In this document: one piece after another, positions 9,931 to 20,181 of the stretch | Position numbering within the stretch: the stretch's first letter is position 1 | How the letters are laid out: each line of letters begins with the position of its first letter | Assembly (NCBI GenBank): GCA_022813625.1 | Contig: JAKLMB010000001.1 | Span: forward strand, 1,302,001 to 1,366,000 | DNA: 64,000 bases | Origin: Aaosphaeria pasadenensis | Taxonomy: Eukaryota; Ascomycota; Dothideomycetes; Pleosporales | Direction of reading: 5' to 3' | Program-made: the position numbers and the translations under genes | Notes under the pieces: generated by a model | What the model saw: the letters and a program-made list of their open reading frames with translations, nothing else | What the model was told of the DNA's origin: nothing | Database searches by the model: none

Positions 9931-12537
9931 TTTCTTGGAGCTTTTGGCGTTGTGCATAAACCTGGGAAAGAAATACCTAATCTTCAATTCTTGGATGAAG
10001 GAGATGGGACTTAAGTGCACCTTTTCAGCTAAAATTATCTTTTTAGCTAAAAAGCCCTTTTTCTTTAGTAAAAAGCTCTTTTGCTAGCTAAAAAGCTCTT
10101 TTGCTAGCTAAAAAGCTCTTTTTCGTCTGGAAATGGAGATCTCATGCAGTAACAATGGGAGTTGCGAGAATCTGCCAACCCGCAAACTACGAATCCAGGA
10201 ATCCCAAAGGAGGCCTGTTACGGACATCAACCATTGTGGTGCATTGAGCATACGATGTAGGCCTCGTCGGACCAGTCTAGAAAAGCCCTTGTATCCAGCA
10301 GAATTCACCCTTTTCAAGTTAATATGGAATGCATTTCATGTAGCGGTAGTTGTAATGATCATCCAAGTTGGGAGTCATGGAAGCACATCTTGACAGCGAT
10401 TGCAGGGCATTGATCAATTAGGTCAAGCAATCCTGGCCGGAATTTCACTGACACAAAGCTGAAAGCACCATTTACCCTCTGGAGAGGCTTTGGAATCCAG
10501 GCCAGGACTACTGTAGTCATTGGAATCAGACTCGTCATTGAACTAGGACCCTACAACCACAATGAGAAACGAGATCTCGATCTTCAACGCATTGGGACGC
10601 CAGAACACTGATATTACTCAAGTGGCCTCCCTAAACTGACCAGGAATTTTGTAGGATGAAGTGAGAGCTAACAAGCTCAAAGGCTACAGTCAAAGACTAA
10701 CAGGCATCACTGAGCCGATATTTGAGTTCCAGTGTGCTTACGGCCGTGATTCTCTCATCTGCAAGGGGAACAATTGAAGATGTGGAGTTCAAGCATGAGC
10801 CCATGATCGATCCCATGACAATGCAGTACAGACCCCATGGGCAGCCGTTCCATCCGGGTGAGCACCAGCCCCATTTCTGTGGAGACAAGCAACATCAGTC
10901 GAATTATTCCCAGAGCCACGTCGAACAGTGCTCAGTCAACATCAAAAACTGATATCAGGTTCGTAGGGATTGAATTTTGCATAATATTTCAACACCAGTA
11001 ACATTTCCTGACGAGGCTTTGATTTTCAATCTACCACGGAAGTCTAACCCACAACCTCGCTGCTAATCCGACTTGACAATCTATGGACTGTGTACTGTGT
11101 ACATCTTGTCTTAGGCTGGACTCCCTTGTAGCTTATTTCGACCCCAAATACTTGGCATTGAACCACTACGACTTACGTGCAAGAGCCAGTGCAAGGAACA
11201 ATTGAATAGCGTAGCGCATCCTTCAAGTCCATATTAGGCAGACCTCTGCTCAAGCGAAGGATGCGCTATACCCGTTCAACTCACATAAATCATGAGAAAT
11301 ATCAATATCAACAACTCAATGGGAATTCCCCACCGCCAAAAATGTATTACTATTCGCAATTGCTCCTCCATACGGTCAAGTGTTGGTCAAGACACTGATT
11401 TTGATCGGATCATGCAAGCACGTGGCATCTGTCTCCCGTGAGCCGGCACTTCTCTGCAACTATGGGATTCTTGCATGGGCTGAGAGAACACGGTGATGGC
11501 GTTGTCGATCAATCTTGCAGCTGCGTTGCCTATAGCATTTTTCGGACCATAGGACAGTCCGGATCGCAGTCAATTACGCCGAGTGCAAGAGTTAGCAGCG
11601 TATGGATGAACATGCCTATCGTTTCTTGAGGCAATGGTACAAGCCAATTGTTCTCTACCACAGTCCTTGTTTCAACACTATAAATGCGGGATACTGGATC
11701 TGTGCAGCCTGGATCATAGCCTTGTGTCCGTCCAGTATCTTGGTCGAAAATGACACCGTTCTACAACATACTTCACATGGTGCTGGTAAGACACTAACAA
11801 CCCATAACCAAGGTCATTGTAACAAGCTTTGACTGTATCAATCTTGGAAGGACAGTCTACTCTCCAGGCATGTCTAGGATTCAATGCCGGCTTCCGCTGA
11901 TACCACGTTCTCTGGCCTTGGCATTTTTACATCCTTGATCTTACTTTAAACTCCCCGATCGTCAGAAACTATGGAGAATCGATGACCTATGACGTAGGAG
12001 ATCCTTGAAATACATTTGGAATCCACGTGGATTAGGCCTAGGTATGATCCTGCAGGATTGGAAAGGTATGGCGGGTTGGCACATTGGGCTGGCCACCTGC
12101 TAACTTCATGTATATTCTATACCTGGTGCATTCATTTAGAAGTGTCCTGTATCCAGTAAACAGTCTTAAAATATCGCGAATGCACCGTTGTGGGCATAAA
12201 ATACTAACAGGGAGCCAGCCTGATGTGCCAACCCTCTGTACCATACCCCAGGTTCTCCTTTTAAGACATGTTCCATCGCATAAGTCCAAACACGTCGTGT
12301 GGCTTGTCGTAAAGCTTCTTTGGTCTTTAATCCGGATTGGACTCCTGGAGAGTACACCACCTTCAGGAGATGCGTGAACTCGGTGTACAGGAATGTTCGA
12401 CTCAGCTTAAACCCAAGGAGGTGAAGTATATGCTGTAAAAGCATATAAATACACCTCCACTTCCCCCATATTCAAATCACAACAACAGCAGTTCGCATCA
12501 TCTCCTTCAGCCTCTTCGTCTCAAAAGAACAAAGAAA
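9931..12537. other. gene-poor stretch of 2.6 kb
   Basis: No ORF above 97 codons, and none with recognisable domains on either strand. I read the minus strand between 12480 and 10130 looking for decayed LysM or glycoside hydrolase genes and found only broken, unconvincing frames. It begins with AT-rich tandem repeats (10060-10121). The end at about 12430-12537 is the promoter and leader of the secreted-protein gene, with a TATA-like ATATAAAT near 12442. Confidence 0.4.
10060..10121. repeat. AT-rich 20-bp tandem repeat with self-complementary core
   Basis: Unit TTGCTAGCTAAAAAGCTCTT occurs twice in tandem at 10081-10120, with diverged copies just before (AGTAAAAAGCTCTT, AGCTAAAAAGCCC). Each unit holds AAAAGCTCTTTT, which is nearly palindromic, so the block could form hairpins. 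It lies directly downstream of the small MYND gene. Confidence 0.8.
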
Positions 12538-13156
12538 ATGCGCGCCTTCTCCATCCTCGCAGCCACAGCTGCCATTGTTACCCCAGCCCTCGCCGACTTC
12601 TACCTCTACGCCTCACAAATCCACTTCAACCAAGAGGGTACCGACACGGACGGCTTCCTCTTCCTTGCTGGCCCACCCAGCTGTGAAGATGTTTATAACG
12701 CTGTACAAAGGACCGAAAGCGACGATGTGAGCGGCAACAAGCATGGCGTCCGCTGCGAGGACTGCGGTTCGGCTGCTGGTACTATCGATGATCCCGATAG
12801 TGTGAGTCCAACGGTTGTTGAATGGAATGACGATGATTATGGCCACTACAGTAAGTTCACCCCACTTAGCGTAGGAGGGATTTTGGGCCAAGATGAACGA
12901 TTTGCTGAGATGAATAGCGTATTACCGAGATCGTGATGGTGCTATTGTGGACTTGGATGGCAATGTTGCGGGACGTTGCCATACGGATACTTCGGACTCG
13001 TACCTTTGTAAGTTTCTCCAGCCGCATACTTAGACGGGGAAAAGATGATTTTGTTTGTACTGACAGCTAACATCGATGATTTTAGGCTCGGACGTTCTAT
13101 CGACATTTAAGGGTTGGTCCCAAATTTTCTGCGAGACTGACTTGGCTATTCCTTGA
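12538..13156 (+). CDS. small secreted cysteine-containing protein
   Basis: Exons 12538-12850, 12918-13007 and 13086-13156 give 157 aa; introns are 67 bp (phase 1) and 78 bp (phase 1), both GTAAG..AG. A clear signal peptide (MRAFSILAATAAIVTPALA) is cleaved before DFYLYAS. The mature part is acidic and has six Cys (PPSC, RCEDC, GRC, YLC, FC), enough for three disulfides. Exon 2 reads RDRDGAIVDLDGNVAGRC and exon 3 ends in IFCETDLAIP, so the joined model is coherent through all three exons. I do not recognise a named family. Small size, secretion and even cysteine number fit an apoplastic or extracellular protein of unknown role. Sits alone between two gene-poor stretches. Confidence 0.78.
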
Positions 13157-14730
13157 ACTTCGAGAATTGGAAATGTTCTACCGTCTATGGTGATAAATGG
13201 AACATGATAATAGTTAACTATATTTTCATTTCCTCTATCTGCAATCACTTTGTGAGACTAGCATGCTGGTGCTTTGTCGCAACAAAAGTCGCCACAAGGT
13301 ACTTGAACAACTGATTAATGATATTTCCACTTAATGAGAGATTGACGTACATGTTTATCCACGTCCCATTACATTTGGTGCGAAGTTTTCTTTGTTACTT
13401 GATTGACTACTGGTGACATTGCAATTTCGACACCATTGATGTATTTACAACTCATGATATGTACTTGAAGTCGATCAATAAAACCACAGAGAGCTAAAAA
13501 ACCGGGCGTGAAATGACGCTGACATGCGAACAGTGTACTCACCCGCAAAATGCACAATATTGAATGTTACTTCAATCATGTTACTTCAATCATGTTACAT
13601 CTCCTGTTTTCGGCAATTATCAAGTTCTTCAACGGATTGCTTGCGCCACTCGTAAAGCTGATTCCTCTACGCAGGTCTTTGAGCCACCGCCTTCGATAAT
13701 GTATCTCGTATTGCGAGCGAACTGGGCAAATCATGGTAAAGGTTTGTAGCGTTATGAATATTCAGTCATGCATACTGACAACGGCCTCCCTTCAAGAGAG
13801 TAGAAGCACTGGATTCTGACTGAACTGAATGAATGTTATTGCATAGTTATAGTAATTTACGGAATACTTTTGAATTTAGAAAATGTTTCAGTCATTTCCA
13901 TCCGCTTCAACACTGACTGCACCAGAAGTCTAGCAGCACGCTCATTGCGACGCGTAACACGTAGGTGTGTAGGTTGATCCGATCCACGATCTTAAAATAG
14001 GACCGAAACCGTTGCATGGAATTCCCGCGCTGGAACAGGTTGTGATTCGCTCGCCTGACGAGTCGGCCAGGATGCTTGTCCGATCATCTCGCGATTGGGG
14101 CAAGGACCGACTGGGAACGGCTTAGTGTGGTAGGGATCCGTAGCTTTTCGACCTCCTGACTTCTGAGGCGTGCAACACAATACTAGCACAGCCTCCGATG
14201 CTCCCTCGAAAATCTTCTCCAGGGTTAATCAAATTAAAATTGGTTGAGACCTGGCCTGGTCAACCATACGTGAAATAGATAATAGCTGTATCCCCTGTAA
14301 GAAAGAAAACGAAACATTCTGTCACCTCATCCTTCTTGCTTCCCACATAGACATTGCCGCCAGTGGAGCATATTTCACGATAATCCGAATTCCATCTCTC
14401 GCCCATAATCCTAACATTGCTCGAGGACTCCGTCCTTTCAAATACTGGATAAAAGAAGGATCTGCAGCGTGCAACTTGTGCGACATTAATAGATATCTTC
14501 CTACGAAAGCCAAGCTGTGCATTAGGTACTCCGTACCTCTACAGAGCGGATAATTTGACGGTGTTGGGCGAAAGCGAGTTTCACATGTGGTTCGCAACAC
14601 GACAGGAGAGACAAGAAACTCGAGTCTGACGTATACGTGTTTTTCTTCCCAATCTTCCTATCCACATCGCAAAAGTACATCTTCAACAGCCGGATTGTAC
14701 ATACTGTCACGCAACCTACACAGTGCAGCA
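13157..14730. other. gene-free stretch
   Basis: About 1.57 kb with no credible coding frame. It holds a 14-bp direct repeat at 13564-13591 and the leader of the next gene. Nothing else identified. Confidence 0.4.
13564..13591. repeat. 14-bp direct repeat, two perfect copies
   Basis: ATGTTACTTCAATC is repeated head to tail and followed by a partial third copy (ATGTTAC). Confidence 0.7.
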
Positions 14731-15168
14731 ATGTCGACCACCCACTCCCAATCCACATCGACCGCGCCAACGCATTCATCCGCCCCGACCTCCACCTCTT
14801 CCTCGTCATCAGGGCTCTCCAAAGGCGCACTAGCCGGCATCGTTCTAGGCGGCCTTGTGGCACTCGCGCTCGTCCTCGTCGTAGCACTCTTCTTCCTCAA
14901 GCGCGCGCGACAGCGAAAAGAAAGCCTCGAGGCTGCGTCAAAAGAGACATCCGGAAACACTGGCAGCGCACCACAAGGAAACTACAATTATGATGCTCTG
15001 AGGCCCGGAAACAACGACCATTACTATCAAATGGGTTCATCACCTAATAACGGTGGTTTTCCGAGCCCGGCCGTGACCCCTCGCGGTGCACCGATCGAGT
15101 TGCGAGGGCAGCAGGAGCAGAGGGTTGGTGAACCACCCGCTGGGCTTCCGAGTCCGTATGGTAGATGA
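14731..15168 (+). CDS. single-pass membrane protein with Ser/Thr-rich outer part
   Basis: Single exon of 145 aa. The start at 14731 is preferred over the in-frame ATG at 14587 because it has a good context (GCAGCAATGTC) and leads straight into the Ser/Thr-rich segment. Residues 1-30 are almost only S, T, P, H and A, a likely O-glycosylated stretch. One long transmembrane helix follows (ALAGIVLGGLVALALVLVVA, about residues 33-54) with the stop-transfer KRARQRK, then a hydrophilic Gly/Pro/Asn-rich tail. No cleavable signal peptide is seen. The layout recalls the tail half of fungal wall-stress sensors or mucin-like proteins, but no WSC or other outer domain is present, so the role is unknown. 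Confidence 0.65.
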   Translation: MSTTHSQSTSTAPTHSSAPTSTSSSSSGLSKGALAGIVLGGLVALALVLVVALFFLKRARQRKESLEAASKETSGNTGSAPQGNYNYDALRPGNNDHYYQMGSSPNNGGFPSPAVTPRGAPIELRGQQEQRVGEPPAGLPSPYGR

Positions 15169-15514
15169 TGGAAAGAAAATACAATGGAATCTCTGCTGTT
15201 CATAAAAGGGATGCAATGGCTTCCTAAGCTTGGCGCATTTTCGGAAGACAAAGTCTGGCGTTTGGCATTTGATTGGATATTCTTTGGCAGTTCCAGATAC
15301 CCGATATTTCGATTTGGCATTCAATTGAAGCGACTTCTTATATCATCTTTCAAACCCTTCCTGATCTTGTTTTCCTGCGTGGTTGTCTTCCGTTGCTATA
15401 CTTGAAATTGGGTATGTGTAGTGCTGCTTCTATGATATTGAAACAGCCAGGCTATGTTGAGTAGACCCCTGTTCTTTGAACGACGTCAATTCCGGACACC
15501 ACAAGCCCACGCCC
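15169..15514. other. short intergenic region between convergent genes
   Basis: 346 bp separating the 3' ends of the membrane protein gene and the acetyltransferase gene. Only 3' UTR-like sequence seen. Confidence 0.4.
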
Positions 15515-16211
15515 TCAAGGCCTCATCTCTAGCACACAGCCAGGCCACCCGTCCTTCTCCTCAACCGCAAAGTCTCCAACTGCAACAAAACCTTGCTTCT
15601 CGTAGTATCTGTTTCCTCGTTATCAGCATCTTCATCTCCGAAAAGAGACAACCTTTCTCAACTACGTTCAAGATACAGAACAAGAAATCAACTCACTGGA
15701 CCAATTTCCGATCATTCCCTCTCCAACAATCCAGACAAATTCTGCCCACGCCCAACTCCCGCACCGTCTCTCTAGCAAACCTGATCAGCGCCGCACCACT
15801 TCCCTTGATCTTCTCCTCTCCCGCGTCTCTATTCGTCATAAGATACGCAAGATAAACAAACGGATCCGCGTCATCTTGCTCGGGCACCACGTCCCGGACG
15901 TACGCTGGCGCTCTCGAATCCAGCACCAGTCCCGCGACGGGCGTGGAGTCTACCTCAGCGATAAACGCGCGACACCAGTCCGGACCCCATGGCGAGTTTG
16001 CCTCGCTGCGAGTTACCCATGCTGAAGTGCGTTCAGAGACGGAGGAGTCGGTATTCCGGATCGGCTGTGAGCCCCATTGGCCGCCGCTGCCCACGGTCGA
16101 GAGCCACGAGAGTTGGGAGTCGCGGAAAGAGACAAAGAGATCGAAGTCTGATGATGCTAGTTTTGCTGGGCGGATAGTAAAGTTTGGTATTGTCGTTAAG
16201 GACGAAGCCAT
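15515..16211 (-). CDS. GNAT-family N-acetyltransferase
   Basis: Exon 1 16211-15697 and exon 2 15608-15515, with an 88-bp intron (GTGAGT..CAG, phase 2), give 202 aa. The fold order is that of GNATs: an N-terminal strand (FTIRPAKLASSDFD), a middle strand with FIAEVDSTPVAGLVLD, the acetyl-CoA loop region EEKIKGSGAALIRFA with helix, then ICLDCWRGNDRKLVQ. The splice joins this to YYEKQGFVAVGDF, the classic GNAT C-terminal motif. That join is strong evidence for the intron. Substrate cannot be told from sequence; many fungal relatives act on small molecules or antibiotics. The gene is divergent from dihydropyrimidinase. Confidence 0.85.
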
Positions 16212-16862
16212 TGTGCTAATTTCTATTCAGAGACTTGAACGTGTGAATGATGGATGAGGTATATGAGTGAAGGACTGTGGTGTGAGGTGAGGTGAGGTGG
16301 CCTAATAACCGGCTCCTGCTGACCGTCGTGGGTGCTAATCCGTATAGCTCTTTTGAAGGATTCGAAATGCTGTAGCCTTGTGGGGATGATGTATAGCTCT
16401 TACTCTTGCCTCGGGATGTCTCTACTTCAGGAAACACGACGAGATGATAAGTGGAAGCGAGATGAAGGTGCCCCTGAAAATTCGTATCAAATGACGACAA
16501 ACATTAGCCATGGAAAAACATGGGATTGTAAAATACGATCAAAAGTATTGCTAATAATGATACATCGATGTCGGATATCGTTGCGTGGAGATAAGCGCGA
16601 TGGAGCTAGCAAGCTCGTTTGGTAACTTGTAATGGCGGGGAGCAAATGAGGGGTCGAGGCCAATGATAGCAACTAACAATCTGGGTATAGCTCGCTCCAA
16701 TGACAATACGAGAGCGAGAGATAAGTGAGGATGTATAAATGGGCTATGTGTCATTGGCAATTCGGCTTTTTATCTGCTTAATTCTACTTCACGGTAAAGA
16801 ACAGTACTGTCGTTATTGTTGCTTAGTCTATTCAATCGAGCTGGAAAGGTCCAGGGAAAACA
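16212..16862. promoter_or_regulatory. divergent promoter region, acetyltransferase and dihydropyrimidinase
   Basis: 651 bp between two divergent starts. It holds short AT-rich patches and GATA-like ATGATAGC/AGATAAG motifs (near 16660-16725). GATA sites would suit nitrogen control of pyrimidine breakdown, but this is only suggestive. Confidence 0.35.
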
Positions 16863-18401
16863 ATGGGCGCAGAGTATGATGTCATCATTGTAAATGGAGT
16901 GGTGGTGACCGATACTGAGGTTGGAGAGTACGATGTTGCAATCAAGGGTGAAAAACTCATAAAGGTAGTCCCCCGAGGACAATTGAAAGATGTTCCTGCC
17001 ACAAGAACAATCGATGCCGAAGGTGGCTACGTTATGGTATGTGCCTTTTTCGGATTTCCGAACTCGATCGCAAACTAACATCCCTAAATATAGCCTGGTG
17101 GAGTAGATGCGCATGTGCATCTGCAAGAACCACCACTCTTCGGTATGGGTTCGACGGCGGATACTTATGAGACTGGAAGTCGATCGGCCGTATGTGGCGG
17201 CACAACGACCATGGTGACATTTGCACCGCAGAAGAAATCGGAAGACACCCTGCTCGACACCCTCAAGGCCACTCATGAAAAAGCAAAGGACAATTGTTAC
17301 ATTGACTACTCGTTCCACCTCCTCGTTGGCAATCCATCAGAACGAGCGCTATCTGAGTTCAAGACACTTCGAGATGAGGGAATCTCGTCACTCAAGATCT
17401 ACATGACCTACGAGGCCTTACAGCTCAACGACGGCCAGATCCTCGACGTCCTGCTCGAAGCAAGAAGGAACCAAATTACGACCATGGTGCATGCCGAAAA
17501 CGGTCAAGTAATCGACTGGATGACCGCACAGCTCGAGAAGCGTAAGCTCTTCGCACCAAAGTACCATGGCACGAGTCACCCACCTATGGCCGAGATTGAA
17601 GCGACATACCGCGCAATCAGCCTCAGTGAATTCATCGATTCCCCCATTCTGATCGTGCACGTTTCGACTCCGGCAGCGGCCAAACACATCAAGGAAGCAC
17701 AGGACCGTGGAATACCAATTTATGCAGAGACGTGCCCGCAGTACCTATTTCTGACGAAGAAGGACCTTGATCAGCCGGGCTTCGAGGGTGCGAAATGCGT
17801 TTGTAGTCCGCCACCGAGGGAAAGCGAGGCGGACTGCGATGTAATTTGGGACGGGATCGCGAATGGGACTTTCACTATCCTGTCATCGGATCATTGTCCG
17901 TTCCGGTTCGATGATAATGTTACGGGAAAGAAGACTTGCATCACTGATGAATATCCTCAGGGGCACTTCAAATATATTCCCAATGGTATCGCAGGTATAG
18001 AGACTCGACTTTCCCTAGCGCTGGGTGCGGACCGCCTTGATGTGAAGAAATTTGTTGAAGTCACCAGCGCCAACCCAGCGAAGTTATACGGACTATGGCC
18101 GAAGAAAGGTGCACTGATTGAAGGAGAGAGTGATGCTGATATCAATATATGGTATCCACCGGGTAAGATGCAGGATTTCGCCCTGACGAACGATTTATTG
18201 CATCACGACGTGGATTACACGGCTTTTGAGGGCCGGACGATGAAGCAGTGGCCGAGGTATACCTTGTTAAGGGGCAAGGTTGTCTGGGATAAGGATGGAG
18301 AAGGTCTGTTGGGAGAGAAAGGATACGGAACGTTCGTAAAGAGGGGACCGAGTATGTTGGCTGGGCCGCGATATGCTGGGGAGTGGGAGATACCGCTATA
18401 G
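16863..18401 (+). CDS. dihydropyrimidinase / hydantoinase-type amidohydrolase
   Basis: Opens the ring of 5,6-dihydrouracil or dihydrothymine in reductive pyrimidine breakdown; cytosolic metal enzyme. Exon 1 16863-17036 and exon 2 17094-18401 (57-bp GTATGT..TAG intron, phase 0) give 493 aa, the normal length. The dinuclear-zinc ligands are visible: HVH at residues 65-67, the Lys in SLKIYMTY (159) that becomes carbamylated, His in MVHAEN (191), His in VHVSTP (247) and Asp in SSDHCPF (324). Substrate-loop features GTSHPP and PNGIAGIETR are also present. Every catalytic residue is retained, so it should be active. Hydantoinase or allantoinase-like use is possible, but the sequence pattern is that of dihydropyrimidinase. 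Confidence 0.92.
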
Positions 18402-18910
18402 ATGCCAATAAAATACCACAGGTGCATATTCATGCATCGACTATACGCACTACAATGCATCAAATTTGGGTTATGACTCACAAAAGGCCCAAGAAACTGT
18501 TGGAAGCGACATTTTCTCAACATAAAATGGTTATATTCTCGGTCATCACGCCTCCCAAAAAAAACTCCCTCTTGCTTGCGAGTGGCAGTGGTAGCAGCTC
18601 AATTACCGTCTTCATGATTTCAGAACGCGTCTAGAGCAGTGGCTTCTGACGAAGAGCACGTGGATCATGGTGCAACACCACTATCATGGTCAACTTTCAA
18701 ACAGATTAATTCATTAGCCTGTACTTTAGCTCGAGCAAGGTTATTGCGGATATTAGAGCAGGCGCTACGTCAGTAGCTTCGGTGTTAAGCCATATATGCT
18801 GACTAACTTCTTCAATCAATTATTATAAAAGCTTCAACAGAGCAAATACCCAATATCACTATAGTACGTCTTTGCTACTTGTGTAGAAGTTGGATACGAT
18901 TGTCTTCATC
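18402..18910. other. intergenic region before the SDR reductase
   Basis: 509 bp with the dihydropyrimidinase 3' end and the reductase promoter; TATTATAAAAG near 18821 is a plausible TATA element. Nothing else seen. Confidence 0.4.
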
Positions 18911-19998
18911 ATGTCTAGCCTCAAAATCGAGAGCCCCGCCATTCCCTATGGTAGCTTAATCGTTGTCACTGGTTGCACTGGCTTTATCGGATCTCACGTC
19001 GCCGATCAAGTTCTTGCTGCCGGATACAAAGTTCGCGGCACAACTCGAGATTCGCAAAGGAGCTCATGGGTGGAAGACTACTTTACACAAAAGTATGGTG
19101 CAGACAAATTTGAATTGGTTTCCATACCTGACATGACAGCTTCTAACGCTTTTGACGAGGTCGTGAAAGGTGTGTACTGCGCGAGATAACCTCTAGAACA
19201 ATGACAACGAAACAATACTGACAAGGAATAGGTGCTGCGGGCTTCATACATGTCGCTCACGATATGACTGGTTCGCGAGACCCGAGCATCGCCATGTCGC
19301 TCTCGGTTAACATGGCACTTAACGCCGTGAAATCATCGAACAGTGCAGGCTTGAAAAGATTTGTTTACACGAGCAGCTCGTTCGCAGTCACACAGCCGAA
19401 GCCTAACGTGGACTACATCATCAACGAAACTACGTTCAACGAAGAGGCTGTTCGAAAGGTGGAAGAGCTGGGCGAGAAAGCAGGCGGCGCGACCGTGTAT
19501 GCCGCCTCCAAAGTTCACACAGAGCGAGCTCTGGCGAAATGGAAGGAAGACCACGGTTCCGAGATCATCATCAATTGCATCAATCCGAACGCGAATATCG
19601 GACCAATCCTCCGACCCGAGGAGCAAGGGTATCCAACATCCGCCGCCTGGGTGAAGAATCTATGGGAAAGGAACTACGCCGCTATGAACAAGCGCGCCCC
19701 AGAGCACTTTATAAACGTGCAGGATGACGCAAAGTTGCATGTAATTGCGCTTTTACATCCTGATTTGAGCGGCAGGAGGCTGTTAGGGTTGGCGGGATCG
19801 GCGCCAATAAGTGAGATTGCCGGAATTTTGAGAAAAGCCTATCCTAATAGGAAGTTTGACGATATTGAGGACGACGGAAGAAATGGATGTGTTAACGTCG
19901 AGGCAGATCGCATTGAGGCTTTGTTGCAAGAGGCGTATGGACATGGTTATACTAGTCTAGAAGAAAGTGTGAAGGCAAATGCGAAAGACTTGATTTAA
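18911..19998 (+). CDS. NAD(P)-dependent ketoreductase, extended SDR (Gre2/dihydroflavonol reductase-like)
   Basis: Reduces aldehydes or ketones with NADPH. Exons 18911-19169 and 19232-19998 (62-bp GTGTGT..TAG intron, phase 1) give 341 aa, usual for the family. The Rossmann glycine motif is VTGCTGFIGSH near residue 20, with RGTTRD after the second strand (Arg favours NADP). The exon junction restores KGAAGFIHVAHD. The active-site pair is YAASK (Tyr-x3-Lys) and the upstream Ser lies in VYTSSSF. The start at 18911 (MSSLKIESPAIPYG) matches relatives; an ATG 21 bp earlier in the same frame is possible. Substrate unknown. No biosynthetic cluster is visible around it. Confidence 0.88.
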
Positions 19999-20181
19999 AT
20001 CGATGATATACTTTCAGGATAAATCTACCTGATACAATTTTGCGTTCGGATTAGAGGTATTGAGCCTTAACGACATGCCCACGATTGGTTTGGACATGCG
20101 CAAAGAGATTTCGAAAATTCTCTGACAGCAAGGACGACAGTGTCATCGATTCAGCCTCAAGATATTGGCTTATCTCTGTTC

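Noticed and set aside
10130..12480. Possible decayed chitinase or LysM gene on the minus strand
   Set aside because: Short bits such as WNGC and DPGCTDPV caught the eye, but the frames are broken and no ordered set of motifs could be assembled.
15693..15696. Acetyltransferase ending at the unspliced stop (172 aa)
   Set aside because: Splicing adds YYEKQGF, the expected GNAT C-terminal motif, so the unspliced end is not used.
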